This document shows, one piece after another, positions 28,069 through 36,523 of a DNA stretch of 64,000 nt. The notes below the pieces were generated by a model, which searched no databases, was not told the DNA's origin, and saw only the letters and a list, made by a program, of their open reading frames with translations. Location of the stretch: NCBI GenBank assembly GCA_963751955.1, contig CAVVWM010000008.1:195302-259301 (forward strand), in the 5' to 3' direction. The position numbers and the translations under genes were made by a program. Position 1 is the first letter of the stretch; each line of letters opens with the position of its first letter. The DNA is from JABDIY01 sp963751955 (lineage in GTDB: Bacteria > Actinomycetota > Acidimicrobiia > Acidimicrobiales > SZUA-35).

Positions 28069-29074
28069 GGCTGAAAACCTGGACAGTAGTGCCGAACATG
28101 GAACTATCGAAGGAATCAAAACCGTCCTGATATCGCCACGGAAACTTCTCACCGCCGTTCCCTTCGGTGTGGTTCTTGCCGTCCTTGTCGCCGTGCCGGT
28201 GCTGGCTGTCGCTCAGTCGGGGGAGCAATCTCTGAGCTTCTCGGTATTGGACGCAGTCATCATCGGCCTGGTGGAGGGCATCACCGAATACCTCCCGGTG
28301 AGTTCCACCGGTCATATTCTGGTAGCCAACGAGCTGCTCGGTCTCAACGAAACGGCCGAAGCGGAGCGATTACTGGATGCGTATGCGATTTGTGTCCAAG
28401 CGGGAGCGATCCTGGCCGTCTTGGTTGTGTACAAGCAGCGCATCCTTCAGATGGTCGAAGGCTTGCTCGGCAGATCTGATGAGGGCCGGCGACTCGTGTT
28501 CGCAGTGCTTGCATCTTTTGTTCCCACGGCGATCATTGCCGTCACCCTTTTCGATTTCGCGAAGGACCGCCTGTTCGGTGTTGGCTACATCTCTATTGCA
28601 TGGATCGGTGGAGGGCTTCTGATTCTCTTCCTCAGCCGCAGTAACTTCTTCAATCGCCCCGGCAAAGAACTGCACGAGTTGACGATCACGAACGCGGTGA
28701 CCATCGGCTTGATGCAAGCACTAGCGCTGTGGCCAGGCACCAGCCGCAGCCTCATCACCATCATCGCCGGTCTCTTTGTGGGACTTTCGCTGCGGGCCGC
28801 AGTGGAATACAGCTTCCTGCTGGGTCTCGTAACCCTGACTGCCGCAACTGCGTTCGCGGGGTTGCAGGACGGGGCGGAGCTGATCTCAACCTTCGGGTGG
28901 TTCACGCCTGCGGTAGGTCTCGTCGTCGCATTTGTCTCCGCGGTGATAGCGGTTCGGTGGATGGTCTCATACCTCAACAACAAGGGGTTCGAGATATTTG
29001 GTTGGTACCGCCTACTCGCCGGACTGGCTGGGCTCGTGCTGATCGGAGTCGATACGTTGCCATTCGGATCGTAA
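28049..29074 (+). CDS. uppP: undecaprenyl-diphosphatase
   Basis: 341 residues from GTG 28049, overlapping the MFS gene. The BacA/UppP signatures are clear: GLVEGITEYLPVSSTGHIL near residue 75 and PGTSRSLITIIAGLFVGLS in the second half, with eight or so membrane helices. It dephosphorylates undecaprenyl diphosphate to recycle the lipid carrier for cell-wall synthesis. It has an unusual 60-residue N-terminal extension with an extra hydrophobic helix (LLTAVPFGVVLAVLVAVPVL) ending AVAQS, which may be a cleaved signal or an additional anchor. Confidence 0.92.
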   Translation: MIRGLSRAENLDSSAEHGTIEGIKTVLISPRKLLTAVPFGVVLAVLVAVPVLAVAQSGEQSLSFSVLDAVIIGLVEGITEYLPVSSTGHILVANELLGLNETAEAERLLDAYAICVQAGAILAVLVVYKQRILQMVEGLLGRSDEGRRLVFAVLASFVPTAIIAVTLFDFAKDRLFGVGYISIAWIGGGLLILFLSRSNFFNRPGKELHELTITNAVTIGLMQALALWPGTSRSLITIIAGLFVGLSLRAAVEYSFLLGLVTLTAATAFAGLQDGAELISTFGWFTPAVGLVVAFVSAVIAVRWMVSYLNNKGFEIFGWYRLLAGLAGLVLIGVDTLPFGS

Positions 29075-29084
29075 GGCAACGCCA

Positions 29085-30065
29085 ATGAGGCCGACACGCT
29101 TCCAGTTGCGCCACAGGAACCTGCGGTCAACCCGAGGTGTCGCAATCGCGCTATTCGTCTCAGCCTGCTCAACCGGCTCCGCCATTGGACCTACAACCAC
29201 GGCCACAGAACCGACAACGGTGGCTCCAGCAGCGATATCCACCACATCAACCACAGTCGTTGTCGGACCCGCTGGCATGCCTCTGCTCGATGGGCTTTCA
29301 CTCGTATCTTCGGTATCACTCGGAACGATGATCGACGACAAGCGCCCCGAAGCTCTACTCCAACATGGCATCGCCGGTGGCGGGGACAGACCGGATCCGC
29401 TGGCACCGGTCGAGCGGCTCTTCAGCGGTGACGACGCCGACATTGTCGTGAACCTTGTGGATCAAGCCGAAAGCGAGGATCTCAACCCTGCCGGTTCAGT
29501 GTTCGTCTTCCAAATCGAGGGTCTGGTCCTGACAGAAGCCGGTTACGAGGCGCTGGCATCGAGCGGTGAAGACCGCTCGTGGAACCTGATGCAGCGTGGT
29601 CTGGCCGGCAACCCCGGCGGACAATGGAAAATGTCGCTGGTGAACGAGAGCGGCGGCGCCGTGAAGGCGCAGTGTGTGGTTCGGGACCAAGCCAACCGCC
29701 TTATCAGGGTGAACTCCTCAGGAGAACTCCGCCCCGACGAGCCATCTGCGATCTCGTGCCTTTTCGACGACACGAGAAACGAGCTCTTGGTTGACGTCAA
29801 CGGCCGGACTGACCAGGCGTCGGCAGTGGTCTGGAAACCCTCCCACGGGGCTGAGGTTGTGGTGTTCGACCCGGCGAATGCAATAGCTGAGGAAGAATTC
29901 GGCGATTCGAACCCAACCGGGGGTGGCACCTGTGGCGGAAAGCTGCGTGACGGAATCGGCAACGCGATCACCGTGGGAAACAAGCCTGCGTGTGGGCTGA
30001 CCTTGGACTCCGAAGATCGATTTCGGGGCAGGATCGAGCGCGCTTTGATCTGGAAGCTCCACTGA
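29085..30065 (+). CDS. secreted lipoprotein of unknown function
   Basis: 326 residues. Twin arginine-like basic start (RHRNLRSTRG) then a hydrophobic core and lipobox LFVSACS, followed by a Thr-rich linker. The mature part has many beta-type segments and four cysteines (KAQCVVRD, AISCLFDD, GGTCGGKL, KPACGLTL) that could make two disulfides. The last segment GLTLDSEDRFRGRIERALIW resembles the end of a concanavalin-like domain, but that is a weak impression. The gene begins 11 bp after uppP. Confidence 0.65.
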   Translation: MRPTRFQLRHRNLRSTRGVAIALFVSACSTGSAIGPTTTATEPTTVAPAAISTTSTTVVVGPAGMPLLDGLSLVSSVSLGTMIDDKRPEALLQHGIAGGGDRPDPLAPVERLFSGDDADIVVNLVDQAESEDLNPAGSVFVFQIEGLVLTEAGYEALASSGEDRSWNLMQRGLAGNPGGQWKMSLVNESGGAVKAQCVVRDQANRLIRVNSSGELRPDEPSAISCLFDDTRNELLVDVNGRTDQASAVVWKPSHGAEVVVFDPANAIAEEEFGDSNPTGGGTCGGKLRDGIGNAITVGNKPACGLTLDSEDRFRGRIERALIWKLH

Positions 30066-30149
30066 ATATGGGCCCGTGTTCTACCTTTGTTTTCTAGCGT
30101 CGGCCGAATCTGCGGTACCGACGCCAACCCAGATGAAGTGGAGCAGGAT

Positions 30150-31172
30150 ATGTGGTTGATTCGACCGGCACACCGTCGCGACACCGACGCCGTTATACGC
30201 CTTGCGTCTGCGATGGGGCCGGGAATGACCACGTTCCCGGCCGACTCCGATGTGATCGCCGCCAAGGTCGAAACTGCGGCCAACAGCTTCTCTGGCACCG
30301 TTCGCAATGCTGACGCCCAGTTTCTGCTGGTTCTCGAGGACACCAGCTCTCAGTCGATTCTTGGCGTGTCAGCCGTGTATCCAGAGATCGGTCAGCCGTT
30401 CGGCTTCTTCTCTTATCATGTGGACCGCCTGGTGCAGCACGCTCCCACCATCGAATACCACCTGGACTGCTCGGTGCTCAATCTCTCGAACGGCTACACC
30501 GGCCTCACCGAGATCGGCACCCTCGCCGTCGATCCTCAACTGCGCGGTGGCGGCGCAGGCACGATGTTGGCCAAAGCTCGCTACCTGCTGATGGCGTGTT
30601 TTCCCGACCTGTTCGCCAGTCGTGTAATCGCCGAGATGAGGGGTTGGCAAGATCCGGACGGATCAAGCCCGTTCTGGAACGCCGTTGGGCGGCGATTCTT
30701 CGGCCTCGACTTCGCTGAGGCTGATGCCTTGAGCGCAGTCCAAGGGGCTGAATTCATTGCAAACCTCATGCCAAAATTCCCGATCTACCTCGAGCTACTT
30801 CCCGATGCGGCGAGGGACGTCGTCGGCCGACCGCATCAGATGAGCGCAATAGCCATGAACATGTTGATCAAGGAGGGGTTCCGGTTCGAGAACTATGTCG
30901 ATGTCTTTGATGCGGGACCTCAAGTCATTGCTCCCGTGACTGATATTCGGACGGTGGCGGAGTCGACGGTGCTTGCCTTGGCGCCTCCGACTGAGGGCAG
31001 CTTGGATGTGGGCACCGACGTATTGGTGTGTGCTCCAGTTCTCGAGGACTTCCGCCTCATCAGAACCCGGGGGTTGATAGACGACGGCACCCTCACGATG
31101 GATCCAGGTAGCTTCGCGGCTTTGGGTGTCGAGCACGGTGATCAAGTCCGGATCGTGTCACTGGACTCCTGA
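30150..31172 (+). CDS. astA: arginine N-succinyltransferase family protein
   Basis: 340 residues starting MWLIRPAHRRDTDAVIRLAS (ATG 30150). It matches AstA: the GNAT-like beginning LIRPA, the GFFSYHVDRLVQHAP motif, LTEIGTLAVDPQLRGGGAGT (acyl-CoA binding loop) and a C-terminal region ending VEHGDQVRIVSL. AstA transfers succinyl from succinyl-CoA to arginine, the first step of arginine degradation. None of astB, astC, astD or astE is in the window, so the enzyme may act alone or on another substrate. Longer upstream start choices lack a ribosome site. Confidence 0.83.
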   Translation: MWLIRPAHRRDTDAVIRLASAMGPGMTTFPADSDVIAAKVETAANSFSGTVRNADAQFLLVLEDTSSQSILGVSAVYPEIGQPFGFFSYHVDRLVQHAPTIEYHLDCSVLNLSNGYTGLTEIGTLAVDPQLRGGGAGTMLAKARYLLMACFPDLFASRVIAEMRGWQDPDGSSPFWNAVGRRFFGLDFAEADALSAVQGAEFIANLMPKFPIYLELLPDAARDVVGRPHQMSAIAMNMLIKEGFRFENYVDVFDAGPQVIAPVTDIRTVAESTVLALAPPTEGSLDVGTDVLVCAPVLEDFRLIRTRGLIDDGTLTMDPGSFAALGVEHGDQVRIVSLDS

Positions 31173-31245
31173 GGCTGCAAGGGGGGACCGTTGTCACGCC
31201 CGCTTGGTTGAGGAATGGTGCTCGGTCCGGGCCATTCTGGTTGTT

Positions 31246-32463
31246 ATGAGCCACTCCGACATGATTGTGATCGGCGCAGGCCCCGCCGGTGCTGCGGCTG
31301 CGATTCGAGCAGCTCGAGGCGGCGCGTCGGTGCGGGTCTTCGACAAGGCTCGGTACGGGCGAGACAAGGTGTGTGGCGACGGCCTGACGCCACACGCTGT
31401 CGCCGCACTCAACGAACTCGAGATCGACATGTCCGATGCTCACCGGATCGCCGGGCTTCGTATGATCGCCAACAAAACGGTCAGGGAGTTGCCGTGGCCC
31501 TCGGGCACAAAGTTTCCCGATCATGGTGCGGTGTGGCCCCGGAAACGACTCGACGCTGCCCTGATCGATGCCGCCGACGAGGCCGGCGCCGAGGTGACCT
31601 GGGAGACCGAAGCGTTGCCCGAGATCCAGAACGGTCGCGTGATCGGTGTGAAGGCTGGCGCAGAGTTGCACACGGCCGACCTTGTTGTGGCCGCCACCGG
31701 CGCTCCTGGCGCGGTCGCCCGAATGCTGGGTGCAGAGCGAGTTGCCGATGAGCCATTTGGGTTGGCGATCCGCACCTACGCCGAGTCTCCCCGCCACGCA
31801 TCGGAGCATCTCGAGGCCTGCCTCACGTTGCGCGACGAAAATGGCGTCGCTGTACCAGGCTATGGATGGATGTTTCCGGCTGGGGACGGCACAGTGAACA
31901 TCGGCGTCGGTGCGCTCAGCACGATGAAGGGATTCAAAAAGCTCAACCTCAACAAGCTGCTTGCGAGCTACCGCGGCCTAGTGCAAGACGATTGGGAGCT
32001 TGGCCCCAATCTCGATCGACCCCGTGCCTGGCGTCTTCCGATGAGTTCCCAGAAGCGTCATGGTGAGGGATGGGTTGCCATCGGCGACGCAGCCGGCCTC
32101 GTCAACCCGATGAATGGTGAGGGCATCGACTATGGGCTGGAGTCGGGCATGCTCGCAGCGGACCTCTTTCTGACCGACCCGGCTACTGCACCGGCGAAAT
32201 ACGACGTGGAAGTAGGGGCGCGATTCGATGCGTTTCTCCGAACCGGGCGGAGGTTCTCGTTCCTGATCGGTCACCCGTGGATTCTGCGGAGCGGCCTTCG
32301 AGTTGCGGTAGGAACCCAGGCGATAGCGAACATCACCCTTCAGGTGATGGGGAACCTTGTCGACTCCGAAACTCCAGGCGTCTCGGGCTTCGTTTTCCGA
32401 TCAACCGACAAAGCCCTCGGCCTCGCCGATCCACTCCTGCGTAAGACGAGGGCCAGCGCCTGA
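31246..32463 (+). CDS. geranylgeranyl reductase family FAD-dependent oxidoreductase
   Basis: 405 residues from ATG 31246. The dinucleotide fold is MIVIGAGPAGAAAAIRAARG at the start. The family segments DKVCGDGLTPHA, VWPRKRLDAALIDAA and GDAAGLVNPMNGEGIDYGLE follow, the last being the second FAD-binding motif. Relatives saturate isoprenoid chains of quinones or archaeal-type lipids, or act in menaquinone modification. Upstream open codons to 31126 overlap astA and are not needed. Confidence 0.87.
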   Translation: MSHSDMIVIGAGPAGAAAAIRAARGGASVRVFDKARYGRDKVCGDGLTPHAVAALNELEIDMSDAHRIAGLRMIANKTVRELPWPSGTKFPDHGAVWPRKRLDAALIDAADEAGAEVTWETEALPEIQNGRVIGVKAGAELHTADLVVAATGAPGAVARMLGAERVADEPFGLAIRTYAESPRHASEHLEACLTLRDENGVAVPGYGWMFPAGDGTVNIGVGALSTMKGFKKLNLNKLLASYRGLVQDDWELGPNLDRPRAWRLPMSSQKRHGEGWVAIGDAAGLVNPMNGEGIDYGLESGMLAADLFLTDPATAPAKYDVEVGARFDAFLRTGRRFSFLIGHPWILRSGLRVAVGTQAIANITLQVMGNLVDSETPGVSGFVFRSTDKALGLADPLLRKTRASA

Positions 32464-32810
32464 GCTTCGGAGTTCACCCACGGCACCTTCAGCCAAGCTC
32501 GAACGCTCCCAACGTGGTGGGCTGTGCCTTCCGGCGCTCGACCGATCCCAAGCCGCTGGGGGTCGGATCGGTCCTCGGGAATAGGTTTTCCGCTCGCTTC
32601 GCAGCCGTTGGTGGTTCGCCAGCACTCGAAGAGCCAAACCGGATAACCGGGTTTCGTTTCATCCGGGAGAGAGTAGCCGAATAACCCTTTCAGTGGCCAG
32701 CCCCCACTAGAGGTGGTTTCGCGGGTCGTTGTCTCCTTGGGGACATCCACCCGCTTCTGCAAGCCAGGGAATGGTGTCGTACTGTCGTGATTGAAGGGGA
32801 TCGCCTGCGA
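32464..32810 (+). ncRNA. geneless region with many stable hairpins; candidate structured RNA or leader
   Basis: No convincing gene lies here, but perfect helices tile about 270 bp. GGCAC (32482-32486) pairs GTGCC (32524-32528), with AGCC (32491) on GGCT (32520). GACCGATCC (32540-32548) pairs GGATCGGTC (32565-32573). GCT+CTTCG (32592, 32597) pair CGAAG+AGC (32627-32634). CCGGAT (32639) pairs ATCCGG (32661). AGTGG (32692) pairs CCACT (32704). GCGGGT (32721) pairs ACCCGC (32749) around an inner TGTCTC (32730) with GGGACA (32740). Known classes (tmRNA, RNase P, SRP, 6S, cobalamin or SAM riboswitches, tRNA) did not match by eye. It may be the 5' leader of the dipeptidase gene or an independent RNA; strand is an assumption. 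Confidence 0.4.
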
Positions 32811-33794
32811 ATGAGCCACGTACGAATTGATTGTCTTCAGTACAGCAACTGGGACGAGACCATATTCAACGAGATGCGGCGCGGTGGAATCGATGCCGTG
32901 CATGTCACGATCGCGTACCACGAGACATTTCGAGAGATGGTGCTGCAGATAGAGGACTGGAATCGCCGGTTCGAGCGGCACCCTGATCTGATCGTTCACG
33001 GGCGAACCGGTGACGACGTACGGCGTGCCAAGGCTGAGGGTCGGACCGCAATCGTGTTCGGTTTCCAGAACCCGTCGCCGATCGAGGATGATCTCGGGTT
33101 GATCGAGGTGGTCCACACCCTCGGTGCCCGTTTCATGCAGTTGAGCTATAACAACCAGTCCCTGTTGGCGACCGGTTGCTACGAGGCAGAAGATCCCGGA
33201 ATAACTCGATTCGGTCGGCAGGCGATCGCTGAAATGAACCGGGTTGGTCTCGTGATCGACATGAGCCACAGCGCCGAACGTTCCACGCTGGAGGCGATCG
33301 ACTTGTCAAGCCGCCCGATCGCCATCACTCACGCCAATCCGCACTGGTGGCATCCGGCCCTTCGGAACAAATCAGACGCTGTGCTCCGGGCGCTGACCGA
33401 AGCGGGTGGGATGTTCGGCTTTTCGTTGTACCCACATCATCTTGCCGACGGATCGAACTGCACGGTCGAGAACTTCTGTGAGATGGTGGCCCAGGCAGCC
33501 CAGCGGTACGGGGTGAAACACCTGGGGCTTGGTAGCGATCTGTGCCAGAACCAGCCCGACAGCGTCGTGGAGTGGATGCGCAACGGCCGCTGGACCAAGG
33601 ACCTTGACTATGGCGAGGGTTCGGTCGGCGCTGCCGGCTTCCCGGCTCAGCCATCCTGGTTCGGTTCCAACCTCGACTTCAACAAAATCGCAACCGGTCT
33701 CGGTGCCGTCGGATTCTCCTCCGACGAGATAGACGGGCTCATGGGCCAAAACTGGCTCCGGTTCTTCGATGCATCATTCGGGCCGATGCCGTGA
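32811..33794 (+). CDS. membrane-dipeptidase-like protein (peptidase M19)
   Basis: About 327 residues from ATG 32811 (GTG 32787 adds eight). It has the TIM-barrel M19 features: GFQNPSPIEDDLGLIEVVHT, LGARFMQLSYN, VGLVIDMSHSAERSTLEAID and the GLGSDLCQ strand near the C-terminus. The first zinc-site His-x-Asp of classical renal dipeptidase (DGHND) is replaced by DCLQYSNW, so metal binding may differ. Several actinobacterial and alphaproteobacterial relatives sit near methylamine genes. It overlaps the next gene by four bases (GTGA). Confidence 0.8.
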   Translation: MSHVRIDCLQYSNWDETIFNEMRRGGIDAVHVTIAYHETFREMVLQIEDWNRRFERHPDLIVHGRTGDDVRRAKAEGRTAIVFGFQNPSPIEDDLGLIEVVHTLGARFMQLSYNNQSLLATGCYEAEDPGITRFGRQAIAEMNRVGLVIDMSHSAERSTLEAIDLSSRPIAITHANPHWWHPALRNKSDAVLRALTEAGGMFGFSLYPHHLADGSNCTVENFCEMVAQAAQRYGVKHLGLGSDLCQNQPDSVVEWMRNGRWTKDLDYGEGSVGAAGFPAQPSWFGSNLDFNKIATGLGAVGFSSDEIDGLMGQNWLRFFDASFGPMP

Positions 33795-35494
33795 GTGCGG
33801 TCGATGGCGATCCGGCGTCCGGAGTGGGTGAACTCCACCCCCAAGTCGTTCTTCGGGATCCCGGTGTTGTCATGCGACTCAACCGGATGGGAAGTTTCTT
33901 CCCAAGCCGACTGAGTTTCATGAGAGCCCTGCTGCGGGATCTGTCGGCGGCCCAGGCTCGATGCCGCCGCCCAGTCTTTGACATCGACGACTTCGGCTTC
34001 GGTCGTGGGGTCTACACCGTCGATGTTGGTGGTCGCTCATACAGTCTGTGTTGTTTCTCTACTCCGCTGGACCCCTCCCAGCGGACCGATCGTGTGATCG
34101 CCGAGGCGTGGGATAGCAGCTTCGTGCTCTACGACGGAGTTCCCTCAGCCGGCGAATTGGAGCGGCTCCATGCCGCAGCCCCGCACCAGGAGACGGCCCG
34201 ATACGCCGTCACTGACCTGGTGCTGAGCAGGGCCAACAGGTCGGTCCGGTTGTTCGACCATGTGGTGGACCGTTTGGCCGCCGGCCAGCAGCCCGACGCT
34301 GATCAGATCGGATCGATCGGCTACCTGATGCGTACGACCGCTGTCTACGGCAATGGCAAATTCGGTATCGCCGATCGACGTTTGATTCAAGATCGACCCG
34401 TTGTTGGAGGAGCTTTCAGGGCCGAGATGTTGGCCGTCTGGTTGATACGAGCCTTTACTCACGACCTGGTAGAACACGTAGCTCGCCGTCGATCCCCAGA
34501 AACCGCAGTGCGTCTCGAACCAGCACTGAAGCAGCACCTCGGAATCGGCAACGCCACCGGCTTGGGAATGGCTCCGTTCCTCGTGAGCCATCCCGAGCTT
34601 TTGAACAACTGGATGCTGGCACGGGAGACCGCACTGGCTCGCGTGCGAGCAGTACGGCTCGCCGAGCCATCCGATGTTAAACGATTCCGAGAGCTGCTGG
34701 CCCGGGCGAAGGCGCATGTGGGCCAGTGGACTGTGGACGATCTGCGCCAGCAGCAACGGGTGTCGCAGCTGCGCTCTGACCTGACCGAAGTGGAAGATCT
34801 CGTCGCCGGTTCGTTTCTGGTCGCCGGCGAACCGTGGGATCGATTGATGGCTGTCGCCGATCGATGGTCGCTCGAATGTGTGGAGCTGCTCGTATCAGCC
34901 CTGCTGGAGACCTATCCCGACCTGGTTGACGGGCTGGCCGATTGTATGACGGCATCGGAGGGTCGGCGGATTGACTCTGCGATGCGGCTGGGCGAAGTGG
35001 CAGATCTCATTGAGTCCCAGTGGGCCTGGGCTACCGATCTTGACTACCAGGATCGGGTCAACTGCCGGCTGTTCTGGTACACCTCCGAAGACAAGTTGGA
35101 ACCGAGGCTGGGAGACCGGTTCTCCGACGACGGTGCTGAACTCGAACGTCCACTCGATGTGGCTCGTCGAGTGGCTGCACTTTCGGTCGATCTCCACCGC
35201 TTCGACCCGAGCGACCGCGTAGCTGCGTTGTTGCTGGCGGCACCGGCACACCGGTTCGCGGTACAGCGAGTACAGACGCTGGCCAGTCATCCCTACAGCG
35301 AGATCCGAGACAACCTGATCGGCGAGGGCTGCCTCCCAATCGACATGCTCCGATGCAAGCTCTCGTTCTTCGGAGCCTCCAAGTTCGACCCCAAGTCCGA
35401 TCTGTGGACTCGGGTCACGTTGTTCCAGGGCGCTCCGCTGTTCGATGAGTTGGCCGGGCCCGACGTCGACGACTGGTGGCTCCCGGTTCTGTGA
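33791..35494 (+). CDS. large protein of unknown function in dipeptidase-DUF3726 operon
   Basis: 567 residues, GTG start overlapping the dipeptidase stop, and stop overlapping the DUF3726 start. The sequence looks soluble and largely helical, with no signal peptide. Noticeable segments are RPVFDIDDFGFGRGVYTVDV, a domain with DPSQRTDRVIAEAWDSSFVL, and PYSEIRDNLIGEGCLPIDML near the end. I recognise no catalytic motif. Tight coupling on both sides means it very likely acts together with the dipeptidase and DUF3726 proteins. Confidence 0.75.
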   Translation: MSAVDGDPASGVGELHPQVVLRDPGVVMRLNRMGSFFPSRLSFMRALLRDLSAAQARCRRPVFDIDDFGFGRGVYTVDVGGRSYSLCCFSTPLDPSQRTDRVIAEAWDSSFVLYDGVPSAGELERLHAAAPHQETARYAVTDLVLSRANRSVRLFDHVVDRLAAGQQPDADQIGSIGYLMRTTAVYGNGKFGIADRRLIQDRPVVGGAFRAEMLAVWLIRAFTHDLVEHVARRRSPETAVRLEPALKQHLGIGNATGLGMAPFLVSHPELLNNWMLARETALARVRAVRLAEPSDVKRFRELLARAKAHVGQWTVDDLRQQQRVSQLRSDLTEVEDLVAGSFLVAGEPWDRLMAVADRWSLECVELLVSALLETYPDLVDGLADCMTASEGRRIDSAMRLGEVADLIESQWAWATDLDYQDRVNCRLFWYTSEDKLEPRLGDRFSDDGAELERPLDVARRVAALSVDLHRFDPSDRVAALLLAAPAHRFAVQRVQTLASHPYSEIRDNLIGEGCLPIDMLRCKLSFFGASKFDPKSDLWTRVTLFQGAPLFDELAGPDVDDWWLPVL

Positions 35495-36003
35495 TGAAGC
35501 TTTCGCTCAACGAAGTCGAAACCACCGTCACCAAGGCGGCTCAGGGGCGCAGCATCGACTATGGAATTGCGGCCGAGATCGGTGTTGGCGCCCGTTGGCT
35601 ATGTGCCCGAGGGTTCGACGGTATCTCCGAGGCCGTGAGTGCTCTCTCCTTCTGCGGCGATCCCGAGACCGCAGTGACCCGGCTCGGTCTGCCCGCTGTC
35701 GATCTTGCAGCGGCCACTGAGTCGCCGGTGCGGGTGGTTGACTGCAGTTCGCCGCTGATGCTTCGGGCGCTTGCGGCGCAGGTCGAATGTGCGGTGTACG
35801 TCGATGCTTCAACGGGCAAGGGAAACCCAGCCTGGGTCGTGGATCCCGACAGCAGTCCCGACGAGTCCGAAGCCCTCGAAACAACAGCGCTGGCGACGCC
35901 GGCGTGGGACCAGATCGTGACGTGGGCGGCCCTCACGTATGTTCCCAGTTCGGAGCATTCCAGAATCGCGGGGGCGGGCGCTGGTCTGACCGATAACGAT
36001 TGA
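35494..36003 (+). CDS. DUF3726 family protein
   Basis: 169 residues, ATG overlapping the previous stop (TGATG). It opens MKLSLNEVETTVTKAAQGRS and then GIAAEIGVGARWLCARGFDG, the recognisable N-terminal pattern of DUF3726. These proteins typically continue with a domain of about 200 residues, so this copy is rather short. Function is unknown. It is the third gene of the four-base-overlap operon. Confidence 0.72.
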   Translation: MKLSLNEVETTVTKAAQGRSIDYGIAAEIGVGARWLCARGFDGISEAVSALSFCGDPETAVTRLGLPAVDLAAATESPVRVVDCSSPLMLRALAAQVECAVYVDASTGKGNPAWVVDPDSSPDESEALETTALATPAWDQIVTWAALTYVPSSEHSRIAGAGAGLTDND

Positions 36004-36030
36004 CCGGCGCCGGGCATAGCGTGAAGCGCA

Positions 36031-36408
36031 ATGAGTGAGCACTTCTTTCCCTACGAAATGGACAATCGCTGGTTCCTGATGCTGAAGGCTTTGGGGGTTG
36101 GCGCCGACGATGGCGTAACGGTCGCCGATGACGAACTGATCGCTACGTTCGGCCGGGTTGAGGTCCGAACCCCGCTGTCCAATGTGCGCCACACCGTTGT
36201 CAGTGGCCCGCACCGGTGGTACACCGCGGTCGGGTTGCGGCTCAGCTTTTCCGATACGGGTCTGACGTTCGGAACCAATCATCGTCGGGGGCTCTGCATC
36301 GAGTTCGTGGAGCGGATCCCCAAGGTCATCGGATTCAAGGATCACGCTGCGCTGTGGGTCAGCGTTGCCGATCCCGAGGGCCTTGCTGCGCTGTTGCCTT
36401 CCGGCTGA
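36031..36408 (+). CDS. hypothetical protein, mostly beta-strand
   Basis: 125 residues starting MSEHFFPYEMDNRWFLMLKA. Alternating strands (GRVEVRTPLSNVRHTVVSGP, RWYTAVGLRLSFSDTGLTFG) suggest a single compact domain, similar in feel to small actinobacterial proteins of unknown function. It starts 28 bp after DUF3726. It precedes folD by about 115 bp on the same strand. Confidence 0.65.
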   Translation: MSEHFFPYEMDNRWFLMLKALGVGADDGVTVADDELIATFGRVEVRTPLSNVRHTVVSGPHRWYTAVGLRLSFSDTGLTFGTNHRRGLCIEFVERIPKVIGFKDHAALWVSVADPEGLAALLPSG

Positions 36409-36523
36409 GATCGAAGGTGTCGGCCCGGTGACTTGGCGGCCGATTTTGGGGATCAGTTGGACGTTCTTGCCTAAGGTGTTGCCTGGCACGGAGCGTGCTG
36501 AACCCGAATCACAGGAGAACACG

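Noticed and set aside
32464..32810. tmRNA, RNase P RNA, SRP RNA or tRNA-Sec in this spacer
   Set aside because: The diagnostic sequences (T-arm GTTCRA, GAGGAAAGTCC, GGAAGCAGC, long Sec acceptor arm, tag peptide) are not present on either strand.
32340..33269. Minus-strand open frame crossing the hairpin-rich spacer and both flanking genes
   Set aside because: It overlaps two supported plus-strand genes and its composition is not protein-like; the spacer is better explained by RNA structure or nothing.
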